DNA from: UBA11403 sp963784615
Lineage (GTDB): Bacteria > Pseudomonadota > Gammaproteobacteria > Legionellales > Legionellaceae
Assembly: GCA_963784615.1 (NCBI GenBank)
Contig: CAWASG010000001.1
Location: 1,612,001-1,676,000 of the forward strand
Direction: 5' to 3'
Length of the DNA: 64,000 bases
The notes beneath the pieces are model-generated. The model was not told the DNA's origin, searched no databases, and was given only the letters and a program-made list of their open reading frames with translations. Position 1 is the first letter of the stretch; every line of letters begins with the position of its first letter. Positions 1-8,347 of the stretch are shown one piece after another. A program made the position numbers and the translations under genes.

Positions 1-49
1 AACGATGGACCCGCTCCACAACGTTCAATATAGAAGGGATTAATTACCA

Positions 50-1840
50 ATGAAAAAAACAACGATTATTTTGTTAGGTTATTTTCTTTGCTCGCAAGCT
101 TTTGCTACATCGATGCAAAGCAGCGTTAGCCAAATCATTAATAACGTTGACCCATTAATTAACATGAGCATCTCCGTTGTTGATCTCAATACAGGCGAAC
201 AACTCTACCAACGCAATGCTGACCGTGCGTTAATTCCTGCCAGCAATATGAAAATCTTTTCCGAAGCGGCTGCACTCATGGTCTTAGGGCCCGACTATCG
301 TTTTCAACGGCAATTAAGTACTGATGCGACAGCCCTTGATAACGGCACGCTGAATGGCTCTGTGTTCCTGTCCTTACCGGGAGATCCATCGTTTACCAGT
401 GCTGAACTTAATGAATTATTATCAACCTTGTCCAATTGGGGGATAAAACGCATCACGGGAAATATCGTATTGGTCAATAAAAATGCTTCGGTGGATCCTT
501 ACCCGCCCGGTCGTGACCCACGCGATATCACCCATAGTTATGGTGCTCCCATTACACCCGTCATTATTGATGAAAATCGCCTAACGTTTATTGTGAATCC
601 AGGCCAAAAAGAGAACGATCTAGCTTCGGTTGAGGTGAGCGCGCCAGCGGATGTTATCAATGTGAATAACACCGTTAAAACCTCGGCAAAACCAAGTCTC
701 TCGGCGATTGGTTACAAGCTCGACAAAGACAATCAATTGATCACATCAGGGGCCATTGGCAGTGAAACCTGGGCTTTTGAGACAACAATTGCCATTCTCA
801 ACCCATTGCGCTATGCCCAAGACTTAGTAAAACACTCACTGAAAGAACAAAACATTACCCTCGGTGGTGACGTTATCCAGGGTGATCAGCCTACCTCTGT
901 CGTCGTGCTCGCCTCACAGAAATCCAAACCACTCAATCAATTGATGGCAGATACTTTAAAACCATCTGACAACGTCTTTGCAGATAGCTTGTTCCTGCAT
1001 ACAGCAAGCATACTTAACGGGTCTCCCATTAACTGGCTACAGGCCAATACGGTTGCCAAACGCTTCCTTGAGCAGCAAACTGGCGTTAATCTTAGTCAGG
1101 CAGTTCTTGTTGATGGGTCTGGTCTTTCAAAACAAGATCGACTAAGTGCAAAGCAAACGGTCGATTTATTAAGTTACATTTACACGCACTTTCCGATTAC
1201 TTATGAATTTATTGCAGCCCTGCCCATCTCCGGGCAAGATGGCACACTACAACGCCGTTTCAACTCATCGGCACAACAAGGCCTGGTTCGCGCTAAAACG
1301 GGCACGATGACCGGCATACTTAGCCTGTCAGGGTATCTGTCTGCTGCTAACGGGCATACCCTGGCCTTTGCCATGTATATTAATCGCAACCCGAAAACAT
1401 CGCCTAATGTCGCGGGTCGCTATCACTGGCTCATTGACCAATTATGCAATTACTTCCTGCAGCAACGGCCTTCTGGTCGGCAAAATATGACGGCACAAAA
1501 TCCGCATGCCCGACTGGCTTATCAGCAACGCCCCAGTCCTGCAAATAGCCAACGGACAAAGCAGGCCCAATGGCGCGGGCTGGAAATGTCACTCAGAAAA
1601 GCCTTGAAAGGTAAAATGGTGACCGTTGTATATAAACAAGATGAAGTCGTACTCACAGATAACAATCCGGACATCAATCACGTATGGAGTACGCTAGCCA
1701 GAATCAGTCAAAAATACCCGTTTTCAATCGCGCTGGAAAGTCAAAGTGCGCCTAACGCGGGTGATCAGGCACTGAGAATGTTATGGATTAAAACCCAAGG
1801 CCCTTCGAGAACATGGGTGTTGAGAAAAAATATAATGTAA
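50..1840 (+). CDS. dacB: D-alanyl-D-alanine carboxypeptidase/endopeptidase (PBP4, peptidase S13)
   Basis: A 596-aa periplasmic penicillin-binding protein that trims or cleaves peptidoglycan cross-links. The N-terminus is a typical signal peptide ending near the AFA of residues 18-20. All three active-site motifs are visible: SxxK as SNMK near residue 64, SxN as SDN near 305 and KTG in RAKTGTMTG near 415. The long insertion between the first two motifs is typical of class C PBPs of the S13 family. An AGAAGGGA ribosome binding site precedes the ATG. About 120 residues follow the catalytic fold (from roughly residue 475), rich in Q/R and then folded-looking, which exceeds the usual PBP4 length of about 480. 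I do not recognise that extension. No operon partner is visible. Confidence 0.93.
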   Translation: MKKTTIILLGYFLCSQAFATSMQSSVSQIINNVDPLINMSISVVDLNTGEQLYQRNADRALIPASNMKIFSEAAALMVLGPDYRFQRQLSTDATALDNGTLNGSVFLSLPGDPSFTSAELNELLSTLSNWGIKRITGNIVLVNKNASVDPYPPGRDPRDITHSYGAPITPVIIDENRLTFIVNPGQKENDLASVEVSAPADVINVNNTVKTSAKPSLSAIGYKLDKDNQLITSGAIGSETWAFETTIAILNPLRYAQDLVKHSLKEQNITLGGDVIQGDQPTSVVVLASQKSKPLNQLMADTLKPSDNVFADSLFLHTASILNGSPINWLQANTVAKRFLEQQTGVNLSQAVLVDGSGLSKQDRLSAKQTVDLLSYIYTHFPITYEFIAALPISGQDGTLQRRFNSSAQQGLVRAKTGTMTGILSLSGYLSAANGHTLAFAMYINRNPKTSPNVAGRYHWLIDQLCNYFLQQRPSGRQNMTAQNPHARLAYQQRPSPANSQRTKQAQWRGLEMSLRKALKGKMVTVVYKQDEVVLTDNNPDINHVWSTLARISQKYPFSIALESQSAPNAGDQALRMLWIKTQGPSRTWVLRKNIM

Positions 1841-1934
1841 CTATCTACCTCATCATGACGCTTGAGATGTACTGCCGCATTTACGGACAAATTGGGCAAT
1901 ACCCTAAGGTCGTTTTTTATATCCTCAAAACTGT

Positions 1935-2357
1935 TTATATACGGCAGTGTTGTGGGACATACTTATCATTAGCCGCTGCATCCACTGTGCAGCGCCATAT
2001 TAACCCACTCGTTGCCGCATCGACTGTTGGAGTCAATGTTAACACAATCCCCCTGGCTGCAGCGGTATAAGTAATGGTTATCACTCCGGTAGTATCGGCT
2101 ATTACAATACTTGTCACATTGACAGTTGCAGTTGGGCTAGGGTAACCAGAAACGGCTTGTGTTGCAGGGAAAGTATTATTGGCCTGATAGGTTTCTTCTA
2201 CCGCTAATTTGGCCCCAGAAGATAAACTTAGTCCTTCCGTCACCCTCGCCCTGACTGTGTAATCTTGATAGGCTGGTATTGCGACAGCTGCCAAAATACT
2301 GACAACGCCAACAACGATCATTAGCTCTATCAATGTAAACCCTTTACTGGGTCTCAT
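1935..2357 (-). CDS. pilA: Type IV major pilin (PilA-like prepilin)
   Basis: A 140-aa prepilin. The start MRPSKGFTLIELMIVV is a class III leader: short basic peptide, G/F cleavage site for the PilD prepilin peptidase, Glu at mature position 5, then a hydrophobic N-terminal helix through about residue 30. Two cysteines near the C-terminus (RCTVDA and QHCRI) would close the disulfide loop of a Pseudomonas/Neisseria-type pilin. The ATG at 2357 is preceded by a strong AAAGGAGGTT site. It stands alone, convergent with dacB, with no pilus assembly genes nearby, so assembly must depend on genes elsewhere. Whether it is the major or a minor pilin cannot be decided from sequence. Confidence 0.88.
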   Translation of the reverse strand: MRPSKGFTLIELMIVVGVVSILAAVAIPAYQDYTVRARVTEGLSLSSGAKLAVEETYQANNTFPATQAVSGYPSPTATVNVTSIVIADTTGVITITYTAAARGIVLTLTPTVDAATSGLIWRCTVDAAANDKYVPQHCRI

Positions 2358-2425
2358 TACAACCTCCTTTATTATAGTATTCAGCCCATCTCAATATTTG
2401 TAACGCACAATCAGTGGCAAGAGTA

Positions 2426-3937
2426 CTAAGAACTCGCCTCGATTTGAAAAATGACATGACCTTGCTTGATAAAATTAAGCGCGTACTGGAGCTGGCCGCG
2501 GGTTTCTGCGTGAACTTTAAAAAGGGGCTGTGATTTCGCGACGATGGCATTTAATGGCGCGAGTAATTCGATGCCGGCAGCTTTTGCCTCAGGGGCGCCA
2601 GCCAGTTTGGCGACGCGTGAAATATAACGGTTATCAATATTAATAACGGTGCCTGACACAGATGATTCAATCGTATGACTAAATGACGCTATAGGGATAT
2701 CCCGCATCCCTCCTTGCGCATTGCAAATGGCCTGGAATTTCCTGAACGCTCTTCCACTGTCCAGAATGTCTGTGGCTATATGAATGCCTTGCCCCCTTGT
2801 CACTGTTGGAGAAAATTCGATGACATGCCCTGCAAGCGTTAAAGCCCGCTCACGTAAATCTTGTGGTGCCGATTGAGCTGCCTGCAAAACCGCTAATACA
2901 TCAGTTGCCTCAAGCGCTGGCCCTATGCCCCGACCAACGGGCTGAGAGCCATCGGTAAAAATAATTTTAACATCCAAATCAAACTCTTTAGCAATGGACT
3001 CCAATAGTCGTTTAAGCACTTCCGCACCTTCAATCGAGCGCACTTTAGCGGTGGTTCCAATGGGCACATCAATCACAATTCGATTCGAACCCGCTGCAAT
3101 TTTTTTTGATAAAATGGACGCCACCATTTGACCTTCGCTATCCAAATCAGCAGTTCGCTCGATACGAATCAATAAATCATCCGCTGGACTTAACCCCATC
3201 GAGCCGCCCCATACCAGGCAGCCGTTTTCTTGTTCAACAACCCTCTTCATGGCGGCAAGGTCTAAATCTACATTGGTGAATACTTCCATCGTGTCGGCGG
3301 TACCTGCTGGTGACGTAATCGCTCTAGAGGAGGTTTTGGGGATCATAAGACCAAATGCTGCAGCGATCGCCACAACGATGGGCGTTGTCCGATTGCCGGG
3401 CAAGCCGCCAATACAATGTTTATCAACGACAAGATCAGACGGCCACGTTAGACGTTGGCCGGTTTCAACCATAGCTCGGGTCAAATCAATCACTTCTTTC
3501 TGAGAAAGCCTGTCATCCCCACTGGCCGCAATAAACATGGCAATATTGATGTCTGATAATTCACCTTTGATCAGATCACTAATAATCCGCTTGGTTTCTT
3601 TTGCTTTTAATTCATGACCGTAAATTTTCGATCGAATATAACTGAGAGACTCCAGTGGTTTCGGGTGAGTGATGGAAATACGATCCCCCTCTTTTGCCGA
3701 CAATAATTTCCAAGCGTAATCGGATAGACTCGCCTCGTTATGCCTTAACAAATTAGTACTCACCGTATTTATCGTGGCGACGATGGACTGCTTGTTCAGC
3801 GTAACCCGGACACGTCCTTGAGCAAAAAATCCCTCTGATTTACAAATATTGGAATCATCTCTCATGTAGATCACAGGATCTTTATAGGTATTGATTCCCA
3901 AATATTTAAGGGTTAAGTCTAAATGACTGATCGTCAT
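2426..3937 (-). CDS. Thymidine phosphorylase-family protein (AMP phosphorylase-like)
   Basis: A 503-aa nucleoside phosphorylase family member. It has an N-terminal extension of about 85 residues before the helical domain, as in the archaeal AMP phosphorylase/long thymidine phosphorylase group. The glycosyltransferase-family-3 signature is clear (KHCIGGLPGNRTTPIV, then SSRAITSPAGTADTMEVF). It should catalyse phosphorolysis of a pyrimidine nucleoside or a nucleoside monophosphate; the exact substrate is not deducible. I chose the ATG at 3937 because it overlaps the upstream MBL stop as ATGA, implying translational coupling. A longer frame starting at 3982 would intrude 49 bp into that gene. The pairing with an MBL nuclease suggests a shared nucleotide- or RNA-salvage role (inference). 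Confidence 0.85.
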   Translation of the reverse strand: MTISHLDLTLKYLGINTYKDPVIYMRDDSNICKSEGFFAQGRVRVTLNKQSIVATINTVSTNLLRHNEASLSDYAWKLLSAKEGDRISITHPKPLESLSYIRSKIYGHELKAKETKRIISDLIKGELSDINIAMFIAASGDDRLSQKEVIDLTRAMVETGQRLTWPSDLVVDKHCIGGLPGNRTTPIVVAIAAAFGLMIPKTSSRAITSPAGTADTMEVFTNVDLDLAAMKRVVEQENGCLVWGGSMGLSPADDLLIRIERTADLDSEGQMVASILSKKIAAGSNRIVIDVPIGTTAKVRSIEGAEVLKRLLESIAKEFDLDVKIIFTDGSQPVGRGIGPALEATDVLAVLQAAQSAPQDLRERALTLAGHVIEFSPTVTRGQGIHIATDILDSGRAFRKFQAICNAQGGMRDIPIASFSHTIESSVSGTVINIDNRYISRVAKLAGAPEAKAAGIELLAPLNAIVAKSQPLFKVHAETRGQLQYALNFIKQGHVIFQIEASS

Positions 3938-5292
3938 GTTAATTGCTCGGTCTGCCCATATTGGGGCAAAATACAATCCCAACCCAGCTCCATTTCAATT
4001 TTATGTTTTAACGCTAATCGCGCCGCAGGCTCTCCATGAGTGATGAACGTTTTTTTAGGCGGCACTTCAAAATGATGAAGCCATTCCAATATTTCTTCAT
4101 AATCAGCATGCGCTGAAAAACTACTAATCACCTCAATTTGCGCATGAATCGGAACCATTCGACCATGCATTTTGATTTCTTTTTTACCATTAAGAATATC
4201 AGCGCCTCGGGTTCCAGCGCCCTGAAATCCAGTAAACAAGATAGTATTTCTCTCATCAGTCCCATAGGCCTGTAGATGAAACAAAATTCGCCCACCGGTT
4301 ATCATGCCACTTGCCGAAATAATAATTTTAGGTGTTTTTTTAAGATCGAGCTGCTTGGATTCATCGGCTGAGCTCACATAGGTAGCAATATCGCGGATCT
4401 CATCGCATTCCGTTGGCGATAAACAAAGATCCTCAAGATGTCGATGTAAAATGTCGGTGGCATTAATCGCCATGGGACTGTCAAGATAAATTGGAACATC
4501 AGGGATTGCCTTTTCCTTTCTTAACTCGGAGAGGTAATGCAAAACACTCTGCGATCGCCCGACGGCGAAAGCGGGAATAATGACAGATCCACCACGCTGA
4601 ATGGTTTTGTTGATGATATTTTTTAGTAATAATTTGGGATGGTCTTTTTCATGAAGCCGGTCACCATAGGTGGATTCCGTCACAAGATAATCTGTTTGCT
4701 TAATCCTCGTTGGCGGCTTCATCACCGCGTCATGCAATCTACCCAAATCCCCAGTAAACAGCAGAGATGTGCCTTTATAAGTGAGTCTTACCAATGACGC
4801 CCCAATAATATGACCGGCCGGGATCAATTCAAATTGCAGATCGGGAGTAAGTTGTACATTTTCATTATAGGGCCTGGATTTAAAAAGCTTTAATGTATCT
4901 AGTGCATCTTTAGCCGTATACAGAGGAAGGGCTGGATGGTGCTTGGAATAACGATGCTCATTGGCATGTCTTGCATCCTCCTCTTGTAAATGGGCGCTAT
5001 CCGGCAACAAGATGCTGCACAAATCTTTTGTCCCATGAGAGCAGTAGATAACACCTTTAAAACCCTGTTTGACTAATAAGGGTAAGTAACCACTATGGTC
5101 GATATGCGCATGCGTGAGAATGACTGCATTCAGTGTTTTAGGATCAAACGGAAGAACGTCCCAGTTTTTTAATCGCCATTCTTTTTTACCCTGAAAAAGA
5201 CCGCAATCCACGAGTATTTTTTTGTCATCAAACGATAATAAATATTTCGACCCGGTAACCGTTTCGGTTGCGCCTAAAAATGTGAGTTGCAT
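3934..5292 (-). CDS. Beta-CASP metallo-beta-lactamase RNA-processing exonuclease-like protein
   Basis: A 452-aa member of the COG1236/Ysh1-type metallo-beta-lactamase family. Visible features are the HAHIDHSG zinc motif (HxHxDH) near residue 61, the later metal-binding Asp in LLFTGDLGR, the beta-CASP block with PAFAVGRSQ, and the C-terminal SAHAD and ITHGEP motifs. Family members are RNA endo/exonucleases. It is the first gene of a two-gene operon and overlaps the phosphorylase gene by 4 bp. The start ATG is preceded by AAGGAT. Sequence alone does not separate RNA from other phosphoester substrates. Confidence 0.87.
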   Translation of the reverse strand: MQLTFLGATETVTGSKYLLSFDDKKILVDCGLFQGKKEWRLKNWDVLPFDPKTLNAVILTHAHIDHSGYLPLLVKQGFKGVIYCSHGTKDLCSILLPDSAHLQEEDARHANEHRYSKHHPALPLYTAKDALDTLKLFKSRPYNENVQLTPDLQFELIPAGHIIGASLVRLTYKGTSLLFTGDLGRLHDAVMKPPTRIKQTDYLVTESTYGDRLHEKDHPKLLLKNIINKTIQRGGSVIIPAFAVGRSQSVLHYLSELRKEKAIPDVPIYLDSPMAINATDILHRHLEDLCLSPTECDEIRDIATYVSSADESKQLDLKKTPKIIISASGMITGGRILFHLQAYGTDERNTILFTGFQGAGTRGADILNGKKEIKMHGRMVPIHAQIEVISSFSAHADYEEILEWLHHFEVPPKKTFITHGEPAARLALKHKIEMELGWDCILPQYGQTEQLT

Positions 5293-5388
5293 GGGTTTAT
5301 CCTTATATTACACAGCGACTTTATTAATAAGTAAATCATTAGTCTATGACTTATCATTTGTCAAGGATACTGCCTTCACACTTGCATT

Positions 5389-5429
5389 CGTCTCCAGTAT
5401 GTCGGAAAATAATCGACATACTGGAGACG
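5389..5429. promoter_or_regulatory. Perfect inverted repeat at the AbiE antitoxin start (hairpin copy 1)
   Basis: Sixteen-base arms CGTCTCCAGTATGTCG (5389-5404) and CGACATACTGGAGACG (5414-5429) flank a 9-base loop, GAAAATAAT. The right arm carries the GGAG ribosome binding site of the antitoxin gene, whose ATG is only 4 bases downstream, so folding of the mRNA would hide the Shine-Dalgarno. Autorepression through inverted repeats is known for AbiEi proteins, so this is also the obvious operator. A second copy lies at 6954-6992. Confidence 0.8.
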
Positions 5430-5432
5430 AAA

Positions 5433-6080
5433 ATGAATATTGAACAACTGTATCAATTAGCGGGGCGAGAAGAAATTGATTATTCATTTATGATGGATGC
5501 ATTAAGTGACTATCAGCGCCCTCGTGAAAAAATATCGGTATGGTTAAAAAATGGCGCACTCATTCGGGTAAAGAAAGGCCTTTATGTTTTCGGGGATCCA
5601 GTCAGTAAGCAACCCTATTCATTGGAATTACTCGCTAACTTAATATATGGTCCTTCTGCTATTTCTTTGCAGTACGCCTTGGCGTTTCATGGCCTTATTC
5701 CTGAACGAGTGCCTGTCATCACCAGCATTACCAATAAGCGTAATAAACGGTTTTTAACACCTGCTGGAGAATTTACCTATCGCTATTTAAATCAACATCG
5801 ATATGCATTAGGCATTGAAACAAGATCGAGTGCTACAGGGAGCTCCTTTCTCATCGCATCACCCGAGAAGGCAATATGTGATCTGATTTACCTGGAAGAT
5901 AATGCGCTTGTCATAAACAACCCTCAAGATATTGAAACTTATTTATTTGATGACCTACGTTTTGACGAAGCCTCTATGGCACAACTCAATACCAACAGAC
6001 TCAATCAACTAGCCCATCAATATCAACACCCCGTATTGACTCAAGTTGTCGAATTCATTAATGCAAGGGGCTTATCATGA
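5433..6080 (+). CDS. AbiEi-like antitoxin / transcriptional regulator
   Basis: A 215-aa protein of the AbiEi type: an N-terminal winged helix (roughly residues 1-50, with the WLKNGALIRVKKGLYVF wing), then a C-terminal domain with the SPEKAICDLIYL segment usual for this family. In AbiE (type IV) systems this protein neutralises the nucleotidyltransferase toxin and represses its own promoter. The start at 5433 is chosen over the in-frame ATG at 5346 because the upstream part would run through the hairpin and the GGAG site lies at the right distance. It overlaps the toxin gene by 4 bp (ATGA). Confidence 0.83.
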   Translation: MNIEQLYQLAGREEIDYSFMMDALSDYQRPREKISVWLKNGALIRVKKGLYVFGDPVSKQPYSLELLANLIYGPSAISLQYALAFHGLIPERVPVITSITNKRNKRFLTPAGEFTYRYLNQHRYALGIETRSSATGSSFLIASPEKAICDLIYLEDNALVINNPQDIETYLFDDLRFDEASMAQLNTNRLNQLAHQYQHPVLTQVVEFINARGLS

Positions 6081-6937
6081 ATGATAGCGTTCAATCCATG
6101 CTGGAAAAATATCAGCTTCGCTCCGAACAGGATTTCACAAATGCATTAAAAGAAATTATCCAAGAAATCGCATTATTGGGATTATGGCGGTCCAAGTTTT
6201 ATGAACACGCCGCCTTTTATGGCGGTTCGGCCCTTAGAATTCTGTATCAATTAGATCGATTTTCAGAAGATTTAGATTTCTCATTGCTCAAACCCAATCG
6301 TGATTTTAGCCTAGAGCCATACAATAAAGCGATTTGTGATGAATTAAATGCTTTTGGTTTTGAAGTTGAAGTCACAACTAAAAACAAACAAGTTGCATCG
6401 ACGATTGAATCCGCCTTCATTAAAGCCAACACAAGAATCCAGCTCATGAACATTCGCGCGCCACAGTCACTTATCCAACGGACACATGGTATGCATCAAC
6501 TTAAAATAAAAATGGAAGTGGATACGGATCCACCTGGAGGATTTCAAACAGAGGTAAAAACGTTATTACAACCTATTCCCTTTTCAGTTAAAACCTATAT
6601 CAAGCCTGATTTATTTGCGGGAAAAATTCATGCCTTGCTTTGCAGACCGTGGAAAATAAGGGTGAAAGGTCGTGATTGGTATGATTTCGTATGGTATATC
6701 AGCCATCGTGTGCCACTTAATAAAGAGCACTTGCGCCAACGCCTGATTCAAACTCAAGCTTGGGATGCAAGCTTACCGTTAACTGCTGCCGACGTTAGCG
6801 CACTACTCAAGCAGAAAATTAATAATACCGATTTTAAACAAGCAAAATTGGATATCGAGCCTTTTGTTCAAAAAAAAGACGCATTGACGCTCTGGTCTAC
6901 TGAATTCTTTTTAGCGCTTGTAGATAAATTGACTTAA
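6077..6937 (+). CDS. AbiEii-like nucleotidyltransferase toxin
   Basis: A 286-aa protein of the AbiEii/DUF1814 family. The nucleotidyltransferase core is plain: GGSALRILYQ near residue 49 and RFSEDLDFSLL near 61-70 (metal-binding DxD-type pair), followed by the KIKMEVDTDP strand and a helical C-terminal part with KGRDWYDFVWY. Family members transfer nucleotides to an RNA target and arrest growth or abort phage infection. Its ATG overlaps the antitoxin stop, the usual antitoxin-first order. A rho-independent terminator follows at 7005-7036. Whether it acts in phage defence here is unknown. Confidence 0.86.
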   Translation: MNDSVQSMLEKYQLRSEQDFTNALKEIIQEIALLGLWRSKFYEHAAFYGGSALRILYQLDRFSEDLDFSLLKPNRDFSLEPYNKAICDELNAFGFEVEVTTKNKQVASTIESAFIKANTRIQLMNIRAPQSLIQRTHGMHQLKIKMEVDTDPPGGFQTEVKTLLQPIPFSVKTYIKPDLFAGKIHALLCRPWKIRVKGRDWYDFVWYISHRVPLNKEHLRQRLIQTQAWDASLPLTAADVSALLKQKINNTDFKQAKLDIEPFVQKKDALTLWSTEFFLALVDKLT

Positions 6938-6953
6938 CATATATCAAAAACTC

Positions 6954-6992
6954 GCCTCCAGTATGTCGGAAAATAATCGACATACTGGAGGC
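6954..6992. repeat. Second copy of the AbiE-flanking hairpin
   Basis: Fifteen-base arms GCCTCCAGTATGTCG (6954-6968) and CGACATACTGGAGGC (6978-6992) surround the same GAAAATAAT loop as the copy at 5389-5429. The only internal difference is T-A to C-G at one stem position, changed on both arms so that pairing is kept. It sits 16 bases after the toxin stop. No T-run follows directly, so it is not itself a classical terminator. Confidence 0.85.
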
Positions 6993-7004
6993 AAATCAAG
7001 TTTC

Positions 7005-7036
7005 TGCGTAATGATTCTTCTTATTACGTATTTTTT
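7005..7036 (+). terminator. Rho-independent terminator of the AbiE operon
   Basis: Stem TGCGTAAT (7005-7012) pairs with ATTACGTA (7023-7030), with one G-T pair and a 10-base loop, and is followed at once by six T residues. It lies 68 bases after the toxin stop and downstream of the second AbiE hairpin. Confidence 0.65.
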
Positions 7037-7072
7037 CAATCAATCAAAACCGAGTGGAAATGGTGCCCGGAT

Positions 7073-7786
7073 ATGCTTAAAACAACATTTGGACGCTGCA
7101 TTTATGAATCCCCTTCTGGATTTAAGGTCTATCAGAATGCATGTTACCGTTGGCTGACTTTTGGTAACAACATCTTGCAAACACTCATTCATCGCCGTCA
7201 CCCTGGACGCACGGGGTTGGAATATACCAGGCCCATGGTGCAAATGGTTCGGGCTTTCCCTGGTGATTGCTGTCTATTGGGCTTAGGCGGCGCGGGGATA
7301 GCGCATGCGTTAGCTGATTCACGCATCGTTGCTGTAGATCATAGTGCGGACGTTATCGATATTGCGGGGCGGTATTTTATGACGGATGACATCCCTCATT
7401 TGACCACCGTCCACCAAAATGCGGTTGAATTTGTACAATCAACAACGGCAGTTTATCAACATATTCTCGTTGATTTGCACGATGCGCATGAGTTCCCCTT
7501 GGCGTGTAATAATGATATTTTTTTTGCGCGTTGTAAGGCGTTGCTCAAGCCCGAGGGTGTTTTGGCGGTGAATTTAATTCATCTTCAAAAGAACGTGGAA
7601 TTATTTCAACGGATTAGGCAGCAGTTTTTACAGTGCACGCTCGTTGTCCCCGTTAAAGGCACGACGAATACCCTTGTTTTTGCTTTTAATCGGTTTGGTT
7701 CTACTGGTTTTTTAAATCATATTCAACAGATTCATTTTGTGAAGCATCTGATCTGGGACCAAGCATGGGGGTTCGTTGGGCAATAA
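7073..7786 (+). CDS. Spermidine synthase-like methyltransferase-fold protein
   Basis: A 237-aa protein resembling the spermine/spermidine synthase superfamily without being a full SpeE. It shows the opening strand pair (GRCIYESPSGFKVYQNA), the LLGLGGAGIAHAL glycine loop near residue 68 for the aminopropyl/methyl donor, then AVDHSADVIDIAGRYF with the acidic residue that ends strand 2, and a D-rich strand HILVDLHDAH. It lacks the long N-terminal beta domain of true SpeE (about 280 aa). The start ATG has only a weak site, so it is moderately certain. It probably has its own promoter, since the AbiE terminator precedes it. Confidence 0.65.
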   Translation: MLKTTFGRCIYESPSGFKVYQNACYRWLTFGNNILQTLIHRRHPGRTGLEYTRPMVQMVRAFPGDCCLLGLGGAGIAHALADSRIVAVDHSADVIDIAGRYFMTDDIPHLTTVHQNAVEFVQSTTAVYQHILVDLHDAHEFPLACNNDIFFARCKALLKPEGVLAVNLIHLQKNVELFQRIRQQFLQCTLVVPVKGTTNTLVFAFNRFGSTGFLNHIQQIHFVKHLIWDQAWGFVGQ

Positions 7787-7871
7787 TTATCGTAACCATT
7801 CAGCGCCACGGGAGCCTTGGTTACGATACGCTGCACCAAAGCACTCTGAAAAAGGACTTTTTTATAAAAAA

Positions 7872-7992
7872 TCGGGCAAGGGCACGCTCACGGGCTCGGG
7901 CACGTGAATGAGCGCTACGCGAATTTATAAAATATCAAAACCCGCGTAGCGTACATTCACGTGCCCGTGAGCGTGCCGGTGCCCCTGCCCGA
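7872..7992. terminator. Long GC-rich inverted repeat, probable bidirectional terminator
   Basis: Two arms of about 50 bases (7872-7921 and 7943-7992) are imperfect inverted copies. Both contain TCGGGCA-GGGCAC, GCTCACGGGC and GCACGTGAATG, with short indels that shift one arm. An AT-rich loop separates them. It lies between convergent genes. On the minus strand the stem is followed by TTTTTT; on the plus strand eight T residues occur at 8006-8013, slightly further on. The composition and length suggest a dispersed palindromic element used as a terminator (inference). Confidence 0.55.
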
Positions 7993-8029
7993 GCAGTTAA
8001 CGATCTTTTTTTTAAAGGCTGCCAACGTA

Positions 8030-8347
8030 CTAGCCTCGTTTAAGTATCGCCAACTCATCCTGCATTTCTGCAATTTGATCTAATAGCTCCAACGCTAAAA
8101 TAGCGCCTTGCACATTCACTTCTAACTCGTTGTGCAGGCGATAAGCCGTGCGAATTCTAACCATCATTTCATGATTAAATTTGGCCTCTTCAACGGAAGA
8201 ACGAACCTCATCGCCCAACAATCCGTGTGCAATCCAATCCATCAACACTTCTTCTGGCAGCTGGCAATAATGACAAACTTCGACAAAGGTCAACGTCACG
8301 TTGCCATTCATCAAGATGCCCTTGATAATGTCTTGTTCACTCATCAT
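8030..8347 (-). CDS. cbpM: Chaperone modulator CbpM
   Basis: A 105-aa MerR-like helical protein matching CbpM, which binds the J-domain of CbpA and inhibits it. The N-terminal helix-turn-helix region (CHYCQLPEEVLMDWIAHGLL) and C-terminal dimerisation helix (ALELLDQIAEMQDELAIL) fit the family in size and order. It starts with tandem ATG codons, the first overlapping the cbpA stop as ATGA, so it is translationally coupled in a cbpA-cbpM operon as in enterobacteria. Confidence 0.85.
   Translation of the reverse strand: MMSEQDIIKGILMNGNVTLTFVEVCHYCQLPEEVLMDWIAHGLLGDEVRSSVEEAKFNHEMMVRIRTAYRLHNELEVNVQGAILALELLDQIAEMQDELAILKRG

Noticed and set aside
1813..2070. Open frame overlapping the 3' end of dacB and the pilin gene
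   Set aside because: It runs antisense to the pilin coding region and shows no ribosome binding site or family features.
6963..7157. Open frame beginning inside the second AbiE hairpin
   Set aside because: It has no ribosome binding site, crosses a terminator and overlaps the start of the 7073 gene.
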